Both the position numbers and the translations under genes were made by a program. This document shows positions 1 to 5,581 of a stretch of DNA of 6,396 nucleotides, piece by piece. The stretch's first letter is position 1. Each line of letters opens with the position of its first letter. This DNA comes from Firmicutes bacterium CAG:460 (GTDB lineage: Bacteria; Bacillota_I; Bacilli_A; RF39; UBA660), in NCBI GenBank assembly GCA_000437355.1, contig FR899756.1, positions 1 through 6,396 on the forward strand, given 5' to 3'. The notes beneath the pieces are model-generated. The model did no database searches, was not told where the DNA came from, and worked only from the letters and a program-made list of their open reading frames with translations.

Positions 1-944
1 ACCGCTGGATATTTTTCTCCATCATTAATATATTCACCAATCATGTTATCATATCTTCCACCACCACCGATAGAACTTGTAACAACACAACTTTTATCAT
101 ATACTTCAAAAACATTACCAGTATAATAATCTTGACCACGAGCAAGAGTTAAATCAAGAATACATTTATCATTATATCCTAACTTTTCAATATAATTACT
201 TAACTCATCAATTTCCATAATACCAGCTTTTAACACTTCATTATCACTATTTTCAAATCTACTCTTAATACTTTCTAAATCCATTTTAAACATTGCAAGT
301 AAACTATTTACTTTAGTTTCTTCAATACCTAAATCTACTAAATACTTAATAAGTTCTGCCTCAGTAATTTTATTCATTTTATCAATTATAGTAATAACAC
401 TACTTATTTTATTTTCTTCAATACCAACTTCACTTATTAAGCCACTCATTAAATTTCTATTATTATATTTAATGATGATATCAATATCTAATCTTTTAAA
501 AGCAGTAATATATAAACTTAATAATTCTGCTTCAACTAACTCTCCAGATATACCTACAACATCAGCATCACATTGGGTAAATTCTCTATCTCTACCAACT
601 TTAACTGGACCATCTCTAAAAACTTTAGCTATTTCATATCTTTTAAATGGAAAACTAATATTATTTTTATTTAGTGCAATAAACTTTGCAAATGGTACAG
701 TTAAATCATATCTAAGACCTAACTTACGGTCCCCTTGATCAGTTAATTTATATATTTCTTTTAATAAATCATTATTTTCATCATACTTATCTACAAGCAT
801 ATCTAAATAGCATAGTATTGGTGTTTCAATTGGTTGATATCCAAATTCTTCAAAAGTACTTTTTAAAATACCATTTATATAATTTCTAATTTTTTGTTCT
901 TTAGGTAAAAAATCATAACCACCTTTTACATTTTGTATTTTCAT
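1..944 (-). CDS. hisS: Histidyl-tRNA synthetase, N-terminal 314 residues (cut by window edge)
   Basis: This class II aminoacyl-tRNA synthetase charges tRNA-His with histidine in the cytosol. The reading frame is open from the ATG at 944-942 to the window edge, so the C-terminal anticodon-binding domain is missing only because of the cut. Residues 1-20 (MKIQNVKGGYDFLP...) match the usual HisRS start. Class II motif 2 lies near residues 109-126 (FRDGPVKVGRDREF, then TQCD). The histidine-specific HisA motif is LARGQDYYTG at 266-275, and the Gly-rich GGGGRYD is at 292-298. AAAGGA sits about 8 nt before the ATG and fixes the start. The gene has its own promoter and a His-rich leader peptide plus terminator just upstream, so it is probably regulated by histidine supply through attenuation. 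Motif 2 (RDGPVKVGRDREF) and the Gln in LARGQDYY differ from the common bacterial forms, but all core features are present. Confidence 0.96.
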   Translation of the reverse strand, partial: MKIQNVKGGYDFLPKEQKIRNYINGILKSTFEEFGYQPIETPILCYLDMLVDKYDENNDLLKEIYKLTDQGDRKLGLRYDLTVPFAKFIALNKNNISFPFKRYEIAKVFRDGPVKVGRDREFTQCDADVVGISGELVEAELLSLYITAFKRLDIDIIIKYNNRNLMSGLISEVGIEENKISSVITIIDKMNKITEAELIKYLVDLGIEETKVNSLLAMFKMDLESIKSRFENSDNEVLKAGIMEIDELSNYIEKLGYNDKCILDLTLARGQDYYTGNVFEVYDKSCVVTSSIGGGGRYDNMIGEYINDGEKYPA

Positions 945-965
945 ATTTAATTTCCTTTCTAATAT

Positions 966-996
966 TAAAAAACAAGCACTCTAATAAAGCACTTGT
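966..996 (-). terminator. Intrinsic terminator of the hisS leader
   Basis: ACAAGUGCU (996-988) pairs with AGUGCUUGU (980-972) over 9 bp including two G-U pairs, with a 7-nt loop (UUAUUAG). A run of U follows (972-967). It lies between the leader ORF stop and the hisS ribosome binding site, where only a conditional terminator makes sense. Confidence 0.8.
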
Positions 997-1003
997 AACA
1001 ACT

Positions 1004-1066
1004 TTAATGTCGTAACTCCAAGTGCATAATTTTATGATGATGAAAAAACTTTTCAAAATTATTCAT
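1004..1066 (-). CDS. His-rich leader peptide of the hisS attenuator (20 aa)
   Basis: This short ORF reads MNNFEKFFHHHKIMHLELRH and then TAA. Five of 20 residues are His: codons 9-11 (CAT CAT CAT, 1042-1034), codon 15 (CAC) and codon 20 (CAT, directly before the stop). That is far above what AT-rich sequence gives by chance. An AAAGGGTG ribosome binding site lies about 7 nt before the ATG, and the hisS promoter places the transcript start about 20 nt upstream. By analogy with HisL of enteric bacteria, the peptide is probably not functional in itself. Translation of its His codons would sense charged tRNA-His. The ORF contains the 5' arm of an antiterminator (1019-1025). The terminator begins 7 nt after the stop codon, and hisS starts 59 nt after it. 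I am confident of the arrangement; the mechanism is inferred. Confidence 0.85.
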   Translation of the reverse strand: MNNFEKFFHHHKIMHLELRH

Positions 1067-1093
1067 AAAAAAACACCCTTTCAAAACACCTAA

Positions 1094-1123
1094 ATTATAA
1101 CATATTAAAGATATTTTTGTCAA
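1094..1123 (-). promoter_or_regulatory. hisS promoter (sigma-A type, extended -10)
   Basis: TTGACA (1123-1118) and TATAAT (1099-1094) are both perfect consensus, spaced by 18 nt. TGT directly before the -10 gives an extended -10. Transcription should begin near 1087, about 20 nt before the leader peptide ATG. It is divergent from the tRNA-Leu promoter. Confidence 0.88.
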
Positions 1124-1150
1124 AAAAATATACCATTTATAACAAATATA

Positions 1151-1159
1151 TGTTATAAT
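1151..1159 (+). promoter_or_regulatory. tRNA-Leu promoter, extended -10
   Basis: TGTTATAAT gives a consensus -10 (TATAAT, 1154-1159) with the TGn extension. The expected start is near 1166, just before the mature tRNA at 1172. No good -35 box is seen at the right distance (TACCAT at 1131-1136), consistent with an extended -10 promoter. Confidence 0.65.
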
Positions 1160-1171
1160 CAATATGTACTT

Positions 1172-1258
1172 GCCTGTATGGCGGAATTGGTAGACGCGAT
1201 AGACTCAAAATCTATTTTCATTAGTGGAGTTCCGGTTCAAGTCCGGATACAGGCACCA
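1172..1258 (+). tRNA. tRNA-Leu (anticodon CAA), CCA encoded
   Basis: This 87-nt class II tRNA decodes UUG. The acceptor arms GCCTGTA (1172-1178) and TACAGGC pair fully. The D arm contains GGAATTGGTAGACGC. The anticodon stem ATAGA/TCTAT encloses the loop CTCAAAA, placing the anticodon CAA at 1206-1208. A long variable arm follows, as expected for Leu. The T arm is TCCGG-TTCAAGT-CCGGA, and CCA is genome-encoded at 1256-1258. It has its own promoter upstream and a hairpin terminator 37 nt downstream. It is the only plus-strand gene found in the window and is transcribed away from hisS. Confidence 0.97.
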
Positions 1259-1295
1259 AATTGTTACAAAACTCAAGCTTTTCGAGACAATATAA

Positions 1296-1333
1296 AAACT
1301 ACTCTCAATTTAATTTGAGAGTAGTTTCGTTTT
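1296..1333 (+). terminator. Terminator after tRNA-Leu, probably bidirectional
   Basis: AAACTACTCTCAA (1296-1308) and TTGAGAGTAGTTT (1315-1327) form a perfect 13-bp stem with a 6-nt loop. CGTTTT follows on the plus strand. On the minus strand the stem is followed by TTTATA, so it could also stop transcripts from the small zinc-ribbon gene. Confidence 0.75.
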
Positions 1334-1519
1334 GACAATTTAATAACACACTACGCTATTGACGGAGTTCAATAACGATGTGCAAAGAAAAATCACTTTT
1401 GAAACCAAATACAACAATTTTTAACAACAGATATGGTCAAACAAAATTATAGTTTACCTTCAGGAGTCCGTATTAAAAGCAAAAGAAAGTATCATTTTTA
1501 TTGAAACACGTCATGACTT
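1334..1519. other. Gene-free structured segment, function unknown
   Basis: No credible coding frame was found on either strand, and by eye the segment is less AT-rich than its surroundings. It contains an imperfect hairpin at 1349-1382: 11 of 14 positions pair around a 6-nt CGGAGT loop, with the inner 6 bp (TATTGA/TCAATA) perfect. The rest shows no recognised RNA family, insertion-sequence end or repeat. It may be decayed accessory DNA or an unrecognised non-coding RNA. Confidence 0.35.
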
Positions 1520-1810
1520 TTATCTATGCATTCCTTTTTTATCAATTTTAGGATAATAATAATCATTATATTCTTTACTATCTCTAGCAAACTTAGTAGT
1601 TGAATCTATTTCTATTTTTGCAGTTTGTCTTTTTAACTCATCCACTTTTCTATTAATTCTATCAAGAAGTGAAAGACTAATTACACTAAAACAGTTAGTA
1701 CAAATTATACACTGATTTATTCCATGAGATGTTTGAATATCAGTAAGAACCCCAAGTGTTTCTTTATTGCAATTATAACAATAAAATTTTTGTGTGTTAT
1801 TAGTGTTCAT
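1520..1810 (-). CDS. Small zinc-ribbon-like protein, function unknown (96 aa)
   Basis: I do not recognise a family. The N-terminal third holds two Cys pairs, C11-x2-C14 and C34-x2-C37, with a further C40. This is the usual layout of a treble-clef or zinc-ribbon fold that binds one zinc ion. Residues 45-70 (LLDRINRKVDELKRQ...) are charged and probably helical. The tail is polar and Tyr-rich (YNDYYYP). No signal peptide or membrane segment is seen, so it is probably cytosolic and may bind nucleic acid or protein. A strong AGGAGG (1825-1820) about 9 nt before the ATG supports expression and this start. It is a single-gene unit with its own promoter, between two terminators and two copies of a tRNA 3' end, which suggests accessory origin. 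Confidence 0.72.
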   Translation of the reverse strand: MNTNNTQKFYCYNCNKETLGVLTDIQTSHGINQCIICTNCFSVISLSLLDRINRKVDELKRQTAKIEIDSTTKFARDSKEYNDYYYPKIDKKGMHR

Positions 1811-1838
1811 ATTATTTTTCCTCCTTTTTCATATTTAC

Positions 1839-1867
1839 ATTATACTATATTATCAAAAACTTTTAAA
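1839..1867 (-). promoter_or_regulatory. Promoter of the small zinc-ribbon gene
   Basis: TATAAT (1844-1839) is a perfect -10. TTTAAA (1867-1862), 17 nt upstream, matches the -35 consensus at four of six positions. Transcription would start near 1832, just before the AGGAGG site. Confidence 0.6.
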
Positions 1868-1966
1868 TCTTTTTTTACAATTTTATAAAAATGTATAACA
1901 TAATTTAATTAGTTAATAATTATTATTTAGGATTTTACACCTTGTAGTTGTTGTAATTTCACCAAC

Positions 1967-1975
1967 CAGGCACCA
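1967..1975 (+). repeat. Second copy of the tRNA-Leu 3' end (CAGGCACCA)
   Basis: These nine bases equal the last nine of tRNA-Leu (1250-1258), including the CCA. The sequence upstream does not fold as a tRNA: there is no T arm and no matching 5' acceptor strand. A plus-strand terminator follows 10 nt later, as expected after a tRNA. It could be the far attachment-type end of an insertion at the tRNA, a decayed tRNA, or chance. Confidence 0.4.
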
Positions 1976-1985
1976 GAAAATAAAT

Positions 1986-2011
1986 AAAAGTCCTCATATG
2001 CGGACTTTTTT
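1986..2011. terminator. Bidirectional intrinsic terminator
   Basis: AAAAGTCC (1986-1993) pairs with GGACTTTT (2002-2009) over an 8-nt loop. TTTTTT follows on the plus strand, and TTTTATTTATTTT on the minus strand. It ends the scpAB operon, whose last stop is at 2025, and would also stop plus-strand transcripts from the tRNA side. Confidence 0.82.
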
Positions 2012-2024
2012 AATTTACATGATT

Positions 2025-2549
2025 TTACTTTAATATTCCATAACCAAACTTTACTTCATCAAAGAATAAAAAGTTATGTAAAGGATAAAAAGTTAAAATA
2101 ACAAACATAATACAACCTAAAGCAATAATTATAACTGGTAATATATTAATATTTAACTCTTCACTTGTTAATATTTTATAACCAATAAATTCCATAAAAA
2201 CATAAGTAACAAGCATTAAACCAATAGATATAATCATTGACTCACCCAGCCATAAATAAAGTGGAATAAAAATAATTAAATAAAATATAACCCCAAGTAA
2301 AGATTTAACCATTGCTTCAATATAAAAATTATTTATTTTGATATTATTTTTTTTACATAAAACAAACTCTAATACACTTCCTAAAAGAAGACAATAATAA
2401 ATAATTTTCATATGTTCCCAGATACTTTCATTAACTGGAAACACTAAAGCAAAAATATTATTTGGGAACAAATCATACATAAAATGCCATAAAAAAGATA
2501 GTAAAAAAAGAAAAACAACATTAATTATTTTAATTTTCTTTAAAGTCAT
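2025..2549 (-). CDS. DUF6512-like integral membrane protein
   Basis: This hydrophobic protein of about 174 residues has roughly five membrane segments. Counted from the upstream in-frame ATG at 2561, they lie near residues 11-29, 52-69, 85-105, 108-128 and 140-160. The FPVNESIWEHMK motif after the first segment (41-52), with HFMYD before it, is what I associate with the DUF6512 family of Bacillota; its function is unknown. The ATG at 2549 is preferred because GGTGA lies 5 nt before it, while the ATG at 2561 has no ribosome binding site; using the latter adds four residues (MVII). It is the last gene after scpA-scpB, starting about 44 nt after the scpB stop, and is followed by the terminator at 1986-2011. 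Co-transcription does not prove a role in chromosome segregation. Confidence 0.8.
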   Translation of the reverse strand: MTLKKIKIINVVFLFLLSFLWHFMYDLFPNNIFALVFPVNESIWEHMKIIYYCLLLGSVLEFVLCKKNNIKINNFYIEAMVKSLLGVIFYLIIFIPLYLWLGESMIISIGLMLVTYVFMEFIGYKILTSEELNINILPVIIIALGCIMFVILTFYPLHNFLFFDEVKFGYGILK

Positions 2550-2593
2550 AATAATCACCATTAAATATTATGCAATAAACTTGTTAAAATATG

Positions 2594-3157
2594 TTATTTT
2601 TCTTCTTTATATATTGAAGTAAACAATTCTTGTTCATCATCATCTTCTTTAGCTTCAATTGGCAAATTTGGTAAATCACTAATTGTTGCAAGTCCAAAAT
2701 AATCTAAAAATTCACTAGTTGTACGATATAAATTAGGTTTACCTGGTAAATTACTTTTACCACTTATTTTAACTAAATCTTTAGCCATTAACTTTCTAAT
2801 CATATTAATACTTGCAAGACCTCTTAACTCATCAACTTCAGCTCTCGTAATTGGTTGATTATAAGCAATAATAGCTAAAGTCTCTAAAGCAGCTTGAGAT
2901 AAAGTATTAGAGCCTCTCGTAGTAATTAATTTTTGATAATATTCTTTATGTTCCCCTTTAGTTGTAAGTTTAAAAGCATCTCCAATAAAACTAATTCTAA
3001 TTCCTCTATTATCTTTATTATATTCTTCTCTTAGTTTTTTAAGTAACTCTTGAGCTTCTTTTTTTGTAATAGCCATAACATCAACAATATTATCTAAAGT
3101 TATACCTTCATCACCTACTACAAATAAAAGCCCTTCCAAAATAGCTTCTTTATTCAT
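2594..3157 (-). CDS. scpB: Segregation and condensation protein B
   Basis: ScpB is the dimeric winged-helix (kite) subunit of the bacterial SMC-ScpA-ScpB complex. It binds the middle of ScpA and helps compact and separate sister chromosomes. The 187-residue length is normal. The N-terminal winged-helix region covers about residues 1-80. The family hallmark is at 86-113 (LSQAALETLAIIAYNQPITR, then AEVDELRG). A second hallmark, PGKPNLYRTT...FLDYFGL, spans 138-156 and is followed by DLPNLP. The tail from 168 is acidic (EAKEDDDEQE) and poorly conserved, as usual. The start overlaps the scpA stop in an ATGA (3157-3154), a sign of translational coupling and matched production of the two partners. 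Confidence 0.97.
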   Translation of the reverse strand: MNKEAILEGLLFVVGDEGITLDNIVDVMAITKKEAQELLKKLREEYNKDNRGIRISFIGDAFKLTTKGEHKEYYQKLITTRGSNTLSQAALETLAIIAYNQPITRAEVDELRGLASINMIRKLMAKDLVKISGKSNLPGKPNLYRTTSEFLDYFGLATISDLPNLPIEAKEDDDEQELFTSIYKEEK

Positions 3158-3873
3158 ACATTCACTCTTTCTATATATATTTCTCCAAAATTACTATCTT
3201 GTTTTAAAGTAATTTCTCTTTGTTTACACATATCTAAAATAGACAAAAAAGTTGCAACTACTAAATCCTTACTATATTCTTCAAAAAGGTCTGTAAACTT
3301 AACATTACCTCTTTTACTAATATATTCTCTAATATATTCTTTTCTTTCTTCAACACTTATTTCTTTCCTAGTAATTCTTGTATTAATTGGTTTTTGATAA
3401 GACATTCTTTTATTTAATTCTAACATTGCATTTTTTAAAAGTTCTACATCCATATTACCTTCTAAAACTTCTTTTTTATCAATAAATTCATTTAAATTTT
3501 CAGGTAACTTTGTAAAAAATTCACTTCTTTTTTCTTCTAACTCTTTAAAAACACTAGTTACATTTTGATATCTTTCATATTCAATTAATTTATTTTTTAA
3601 ATCTTCTTCACTATTAATACTAAATTCTTCGTTATCACTATCATCAGTATCTAAATTAAGTAATAATCTACTTTTTAAATGAATTAATTCTGCAGCCATA
3701 ACTAAATACTCACTAGCATCATCTAAATCATCTTTTGGTATACTTTCTATAAATTCTAAATATTTATCAATTATATATTTAGTATCTATTTCATAAATAT
3801 CCATTTTAGCAGTTTTAACTAAATGAAGAAGTAAATCAAGTGGTCCTTCAAAATCATTGATACAAAGCTTCAT
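3154..3873 (-). CDS. scpA: Segregation and condensation protein A (kleisin)
   Basis: ScpA is the kleisin that bridges the heads of the SMC dimer and recruits ScpB, closing the DNA-entrapping ring. The 239-residue length is typical. The N-terminal signature FEGPLDLLLHLVKTAKMDIY (8-27) contacts the SMC neck. Residues 55-72 (EYLVMAAELIHLKSRLLL) are the conserved helix that follows. The acidic, variable middle (76-90) leads into the ScpB-binding region. The C-terminal winged helix (about 175-239) ends in FLSILDMCKQREITLKQ and binds the SMC head. AGGGAGG (3884-3878) sits 4 nt before the ATG and overlaps the stop codon of the upstream gene, so translation is probably coupled on both sides. No smc gene is present in the window. 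Confidence 0.97.
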   Translation of the reverse strand: MKLCINDFEGPLDLLLHLVKTAKMDIYEIDTKYIIDKYLEFIESIPKDDLDDASEYLVMAAELIHLKSRLLLNLDTDDSDNEEFSINSEEDLKNKLIEYERYQNVTSVFKELEEKRSEFFTKLPENLNEFIDKKEVLEGNMDVELLKNAMLELNKRMSYQKPINTRITRKEISVEERKEYIREYISKRGNVKFTDLFEEYSKDLVVATFLSILDMCKQREITLKQDSNFGEIYIERVNV

Positions 3874-3882
3874 AAAACCTCC

Positions 3883-4818
3883 CTATTTACATGTATATCC
3901 CATTGATGTCATTTCAAAATATATTACTTTAGCATCAGTATCTTTTGGATAATAACTTTTTAAATTAATACTTCCATCTAATACAACATTTAAATTAATA
4001 ACACTTCTAAATGTTAAAACATTATTTATTACATCTAAACTAGATGATATTCCTTCCACATTATCATACGTATTTTTCATAGCTTGATATGTTGCATATA
4101 ATGTATTAAAATTAGCATCACTACTACTTACTTCATTTAATAAATTAATAGCATATACTTTATTATTATTTGTTAAATAATCTATTTTTTCATATTCTTT
4201 AGTACATGTTAATGTTCCCATATTACTTTCATCTGATGTAACTACATATGCAGGATAATCTTCTTTACTTAAGTTATAAATACTTAACATATAAACATTG
4301 TCATCTATATCATAACTAACAGTATAAGTACTACCAACACTAACTATTACATCACCTAACATTACTCTTTTAAGTAACTTCTTACCTTCACTATACATAT
4401 TAATAAAATAATTATCTTTAGATAAATCTAATATTTCATTACTTGTATTTACTATATCCATACTTATCTTATTATTTTCTTTTTTAATATTATTAATCTT
4501 AAAACTATCAAATGTTATTTCTAAGTTATCACTAATTACATATTCTTTTATCTTTTCATCATCACTATTTACATCATCATTACCATTATTTTTATTATTA
4601 TTTCCACCACTTGGAGTAACAACATCTGGATTAAAATAATTATTTACAAAACTTGCAATATCAGGTAAATAAATAACACCTAGAATAAATATTCCAAATA
4701 TTAAAACTATCCAAACTATTCCAAAAATACTTGCTTTTTTCTTATCTTCTTTTACAGCAAGTGTCACTGGAGTAAGTTCTTTATCATAATCAACAACTAT
4801 CATCTTTTTCTTAGCCAT
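3883..4818 (-). CDS. Single-pass membrane protein with extracytoplasmic domain, function unknown
   Basis: I cannot assign a family. Numbering from the upstream ATG at 4836, residues 7-35 are a Lys-rich cytosolic tail and 36-57 a hydrophobic membrane segment. Residues 70-95 form a Pro/Gly/Asn/Asp-rich linker (GGNNNKNNGNDD), and 98-317 an outside domain. The only cysteines are C211 (LTCTKEYE) and C316 (GYTCK, next to last). The last 110 residues loosely recall YehR/DUF1307-type domains (VEGISSSLD...), at low confidence. The start at 4818 (MAKKKMIVVDYDKE) is preferred: GGGATGG (4829-4823) precedes it by 4 nt, while the predicted transcript start near 4839 would leave the ATG at 4836 almost leaderless. 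It is first in the operon with scpA, with a 9-nt gap. The length from 4818 is 311 residues. Confidence 0.8.
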   Translation of the reverse strand: MAKKKMIVVDYDKELTPVTLAVKEDKKKASIFGIVWIVLIFGIFILGVIYLPDIASFVNNYFNPDVVTPSGGNNNKNNGNDDVNSDDEKIKEYVISDNLEITFDSFKINNIKKENNKISMDIVNTSNEILDLSKDNYFINMYSEGKKLLKRVMLGDVIVSVGSTYTVSYDIDDNVYMLSIYNLSKEDYPAYVVTSDESNMGTLTCTKEYEKIDYLTNNNKVYAINLLNEVSSSDANFNTLYATYQAMKNTYDNVEGISSSLDVINNVLTFRSVINLNVVLDGSINLKSYYPKDTDAKVIYFEMTSMGYTCK

Positions 4819-4845
4819 GTTACCATCCCATTTCATTCTATATTA

Positions 4846-4874
4846 ATTATACTATATTCTCCCCAAAAAACAAA
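4846..4874 (-). promoter_or_regulatory. Promoter of the membrane protein-scpA-scpB operon
   Basis: TATAAT (4851-4846) is a perfect -10. A weak -35 (TTTGTT at 4874-4869, 17-nt spacer, or TTGTTT one base on) lies in the foot of the preceding terminator. The start is expected near 4839, about 20 nt before the ATG at 4818. Confidence 0.6.
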
Positions 4875-4897
4875 GACTTTTTTTCAAAAAAGTCTTT
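4865..4897 (-). terminator. Intrinsic terminator of the methyltransferase unit
   Basis: AAAGACTTTTTT pairs with AAAAAAGTCTTT (arms 4897-4886 and 4884-4872) with almost no loop beyond a base or two, so the inner A-U pairs must open. G then TTTTTT follows (4871-4865). It begins 11 nt after the methyltransferase stop and insulates the scpAB operon. Confidence 0.82.
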
Positions 4898-4907
4898 ATA
4901 TATAACC

Positions 4908-5573
4908 TTATTTTCTTATTAAAACATGATAATGAAATGAGGAATAAGTTTTACCATTTGCTTCATAAAAATCTTCAATATGATTAATAAATTCTATTTT
5001 AAAATCTTTAAATAATTCTTTTATCAAATCATAATCAGCATAAAATTGTGGTATTTCATATTCAGGTCCCTCTTCCATTCTAAGTCTTGTATTTTCATCA
5101 AGTAATGGCCAAGATGTTTGTTTAAATCCCCAGGTAGATTTAGAACCTAATGTTAAATAACATTCTCCACCAGGTTTTAATACTCTTTTAAGTTCTCCAA
5201 TTATTTTCTTAACTCCAGAAGTATCTTGATGAGATATAACGTTTCGACATAATATTGAGTCAAATGATTCATCAGTATATGGAAGACTAAGCATATCACC
5301 TTCCACTAAATTAGCATTTAAACCTAAACTATCCAACCATTCTTTAGTTTTATTTAACCCATCACTACTTATATCAAAACCATAAGTATCAAATCCATTA
5401 CTAGCAAATAAAACTGTATGTCTACCTAAACCACATCCTAAATCAAGAAAAGATTTAAAACCTAAATTTTCCCATCTATTAAGTAGATAATATGCTTCAA
5501 TACTTGGAATTTTCCATGGACAATTCATATCATCTTTAACAATTTTCCAATTCCAACCTTTTGATTTAACCAT
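4908..5573 (-). CDS. Class I SAM-dependent methyltransferase
   Basis: This soluble protein of 221 residues has a Rossmann-like methyltransferase fold. Numbered from the ATG at 5573, motif I (LDLGCGLGRHT) is at 43-53 and binds SAM, and the acidic GFDIS at 65-69 should contact the ribose. EGDMLSLPYTDESFDSILC at 91-109 is the motif II/III region, and LKRVLKPGGECYLTLGS at 128-144 the post-motif segment. This is the Methyltransf_11/25 type. The aromatic C-terminal part (PQFYADYDLIKELF) is probably substrate-specific, but the substrate cannot be told. The start is fixed by TAGGAG (5584-5579) 5 nt before the ATG; a TTG at 5588 would overlap the upstream gene and has no ribosome binding site. The site overlaps the TAG stop of the thioredoxin-like gene, so the two are co-translated. 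Confidence 0.93.
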   Translation of the reverse strand: MVKSKGWNWKIVKDDMNCPWKIPSIEAYYLLNRWENLGFKSFLDLGCGLGRHTVLFASNGFDTYGFDISSDGLNKTKEWLDSLGLNANLVEGDMLSLPYTDESFDSILCRNVISHQDTSGVKKIIGELKRVLKPGGECYLTLGSKSTWGFKQTSWPLLDENTRLRMEEGPEYEIPQFYADYDLIKELFKDFKIEFINHIEDFYEANGKTYSSFHYHVLIRK

Positions 5574-5581
5574 TTTTACTC

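Larger units (their letters stand above)
966..1066 (-). promoter_or_regulatory. Ribosome-mediated histidine attenuator (antiterminator/terminator switch) for hisS
   Basis: On the minus-strand transcript, segment 1019-1025 (GCACUUG) is perfectly complementary to 989-995 (CAAGUGC). That pairing can continue with ACGAC (1010-1014) to GUUGU (999-1003), giving a two-part antiterminator of 7 plus 5 bp. Segment 988-996 can instead pair with 972-980 to form the terminator. The two structures are mutually exclusive because they share 989-995. The 1019-1025 arm lies inside the leader ORF, 8 nt past the His-His-His codons. A ribosome waiting on these codons would leave the arm free for antitermination, whereas one that reaches the stop would cover it and favour termination. 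No T-box signature is visible. The pairings are read directly from the sequence; the regulatory logic is inferred from known his and phe attenuators. Confidence 0.78.

Noticed and set aside
472..738. Open plus-strand frame of 88 codons
   Set aside because: It lies wholly opposite hisS, which has clear family motifs in this stretch; the plus-strand frame has no ribosome binding site or recognisable protein features.
945..1090. T-box riboswitch upstream of hisS
   Set aside because: The leader is too short and lacks the conserved T-box bulge sequence and specifier stem. The His-codon ORF explains the conditional terminator better.
1272..1286. Small hairpin CTCAAGCTTTTCGAG after the tRNA
   Set aside because: It has only about five pairs with a bulge and no U-tract. 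The 1296-1327 hairpin is the convincing terminator.
1296..1400. Resemblance to a tracrRNA or CRISPR repeat (GTTTGAGAGTAG-like string and hairpins)
   Set aside because: The string is just one arm of the 13-bp terminator. No repeat array, cas gene or matching anti-repeat is present in the window.
1433..1504. Short plus-strand ORF (23 codons, MVKQNYSLPSGVRIKSKRKY...)
   Set aside because: It has no ribosome binding site or promoter. The length is within chance for this composition.
1885..1975. A second complete tRNA gene ending in CAGGCACCA
   Set aside because: There is no T-arm pairing, no anticodon arm, and no 5' acceptor strand complementary to the 3' end within the needed distance.
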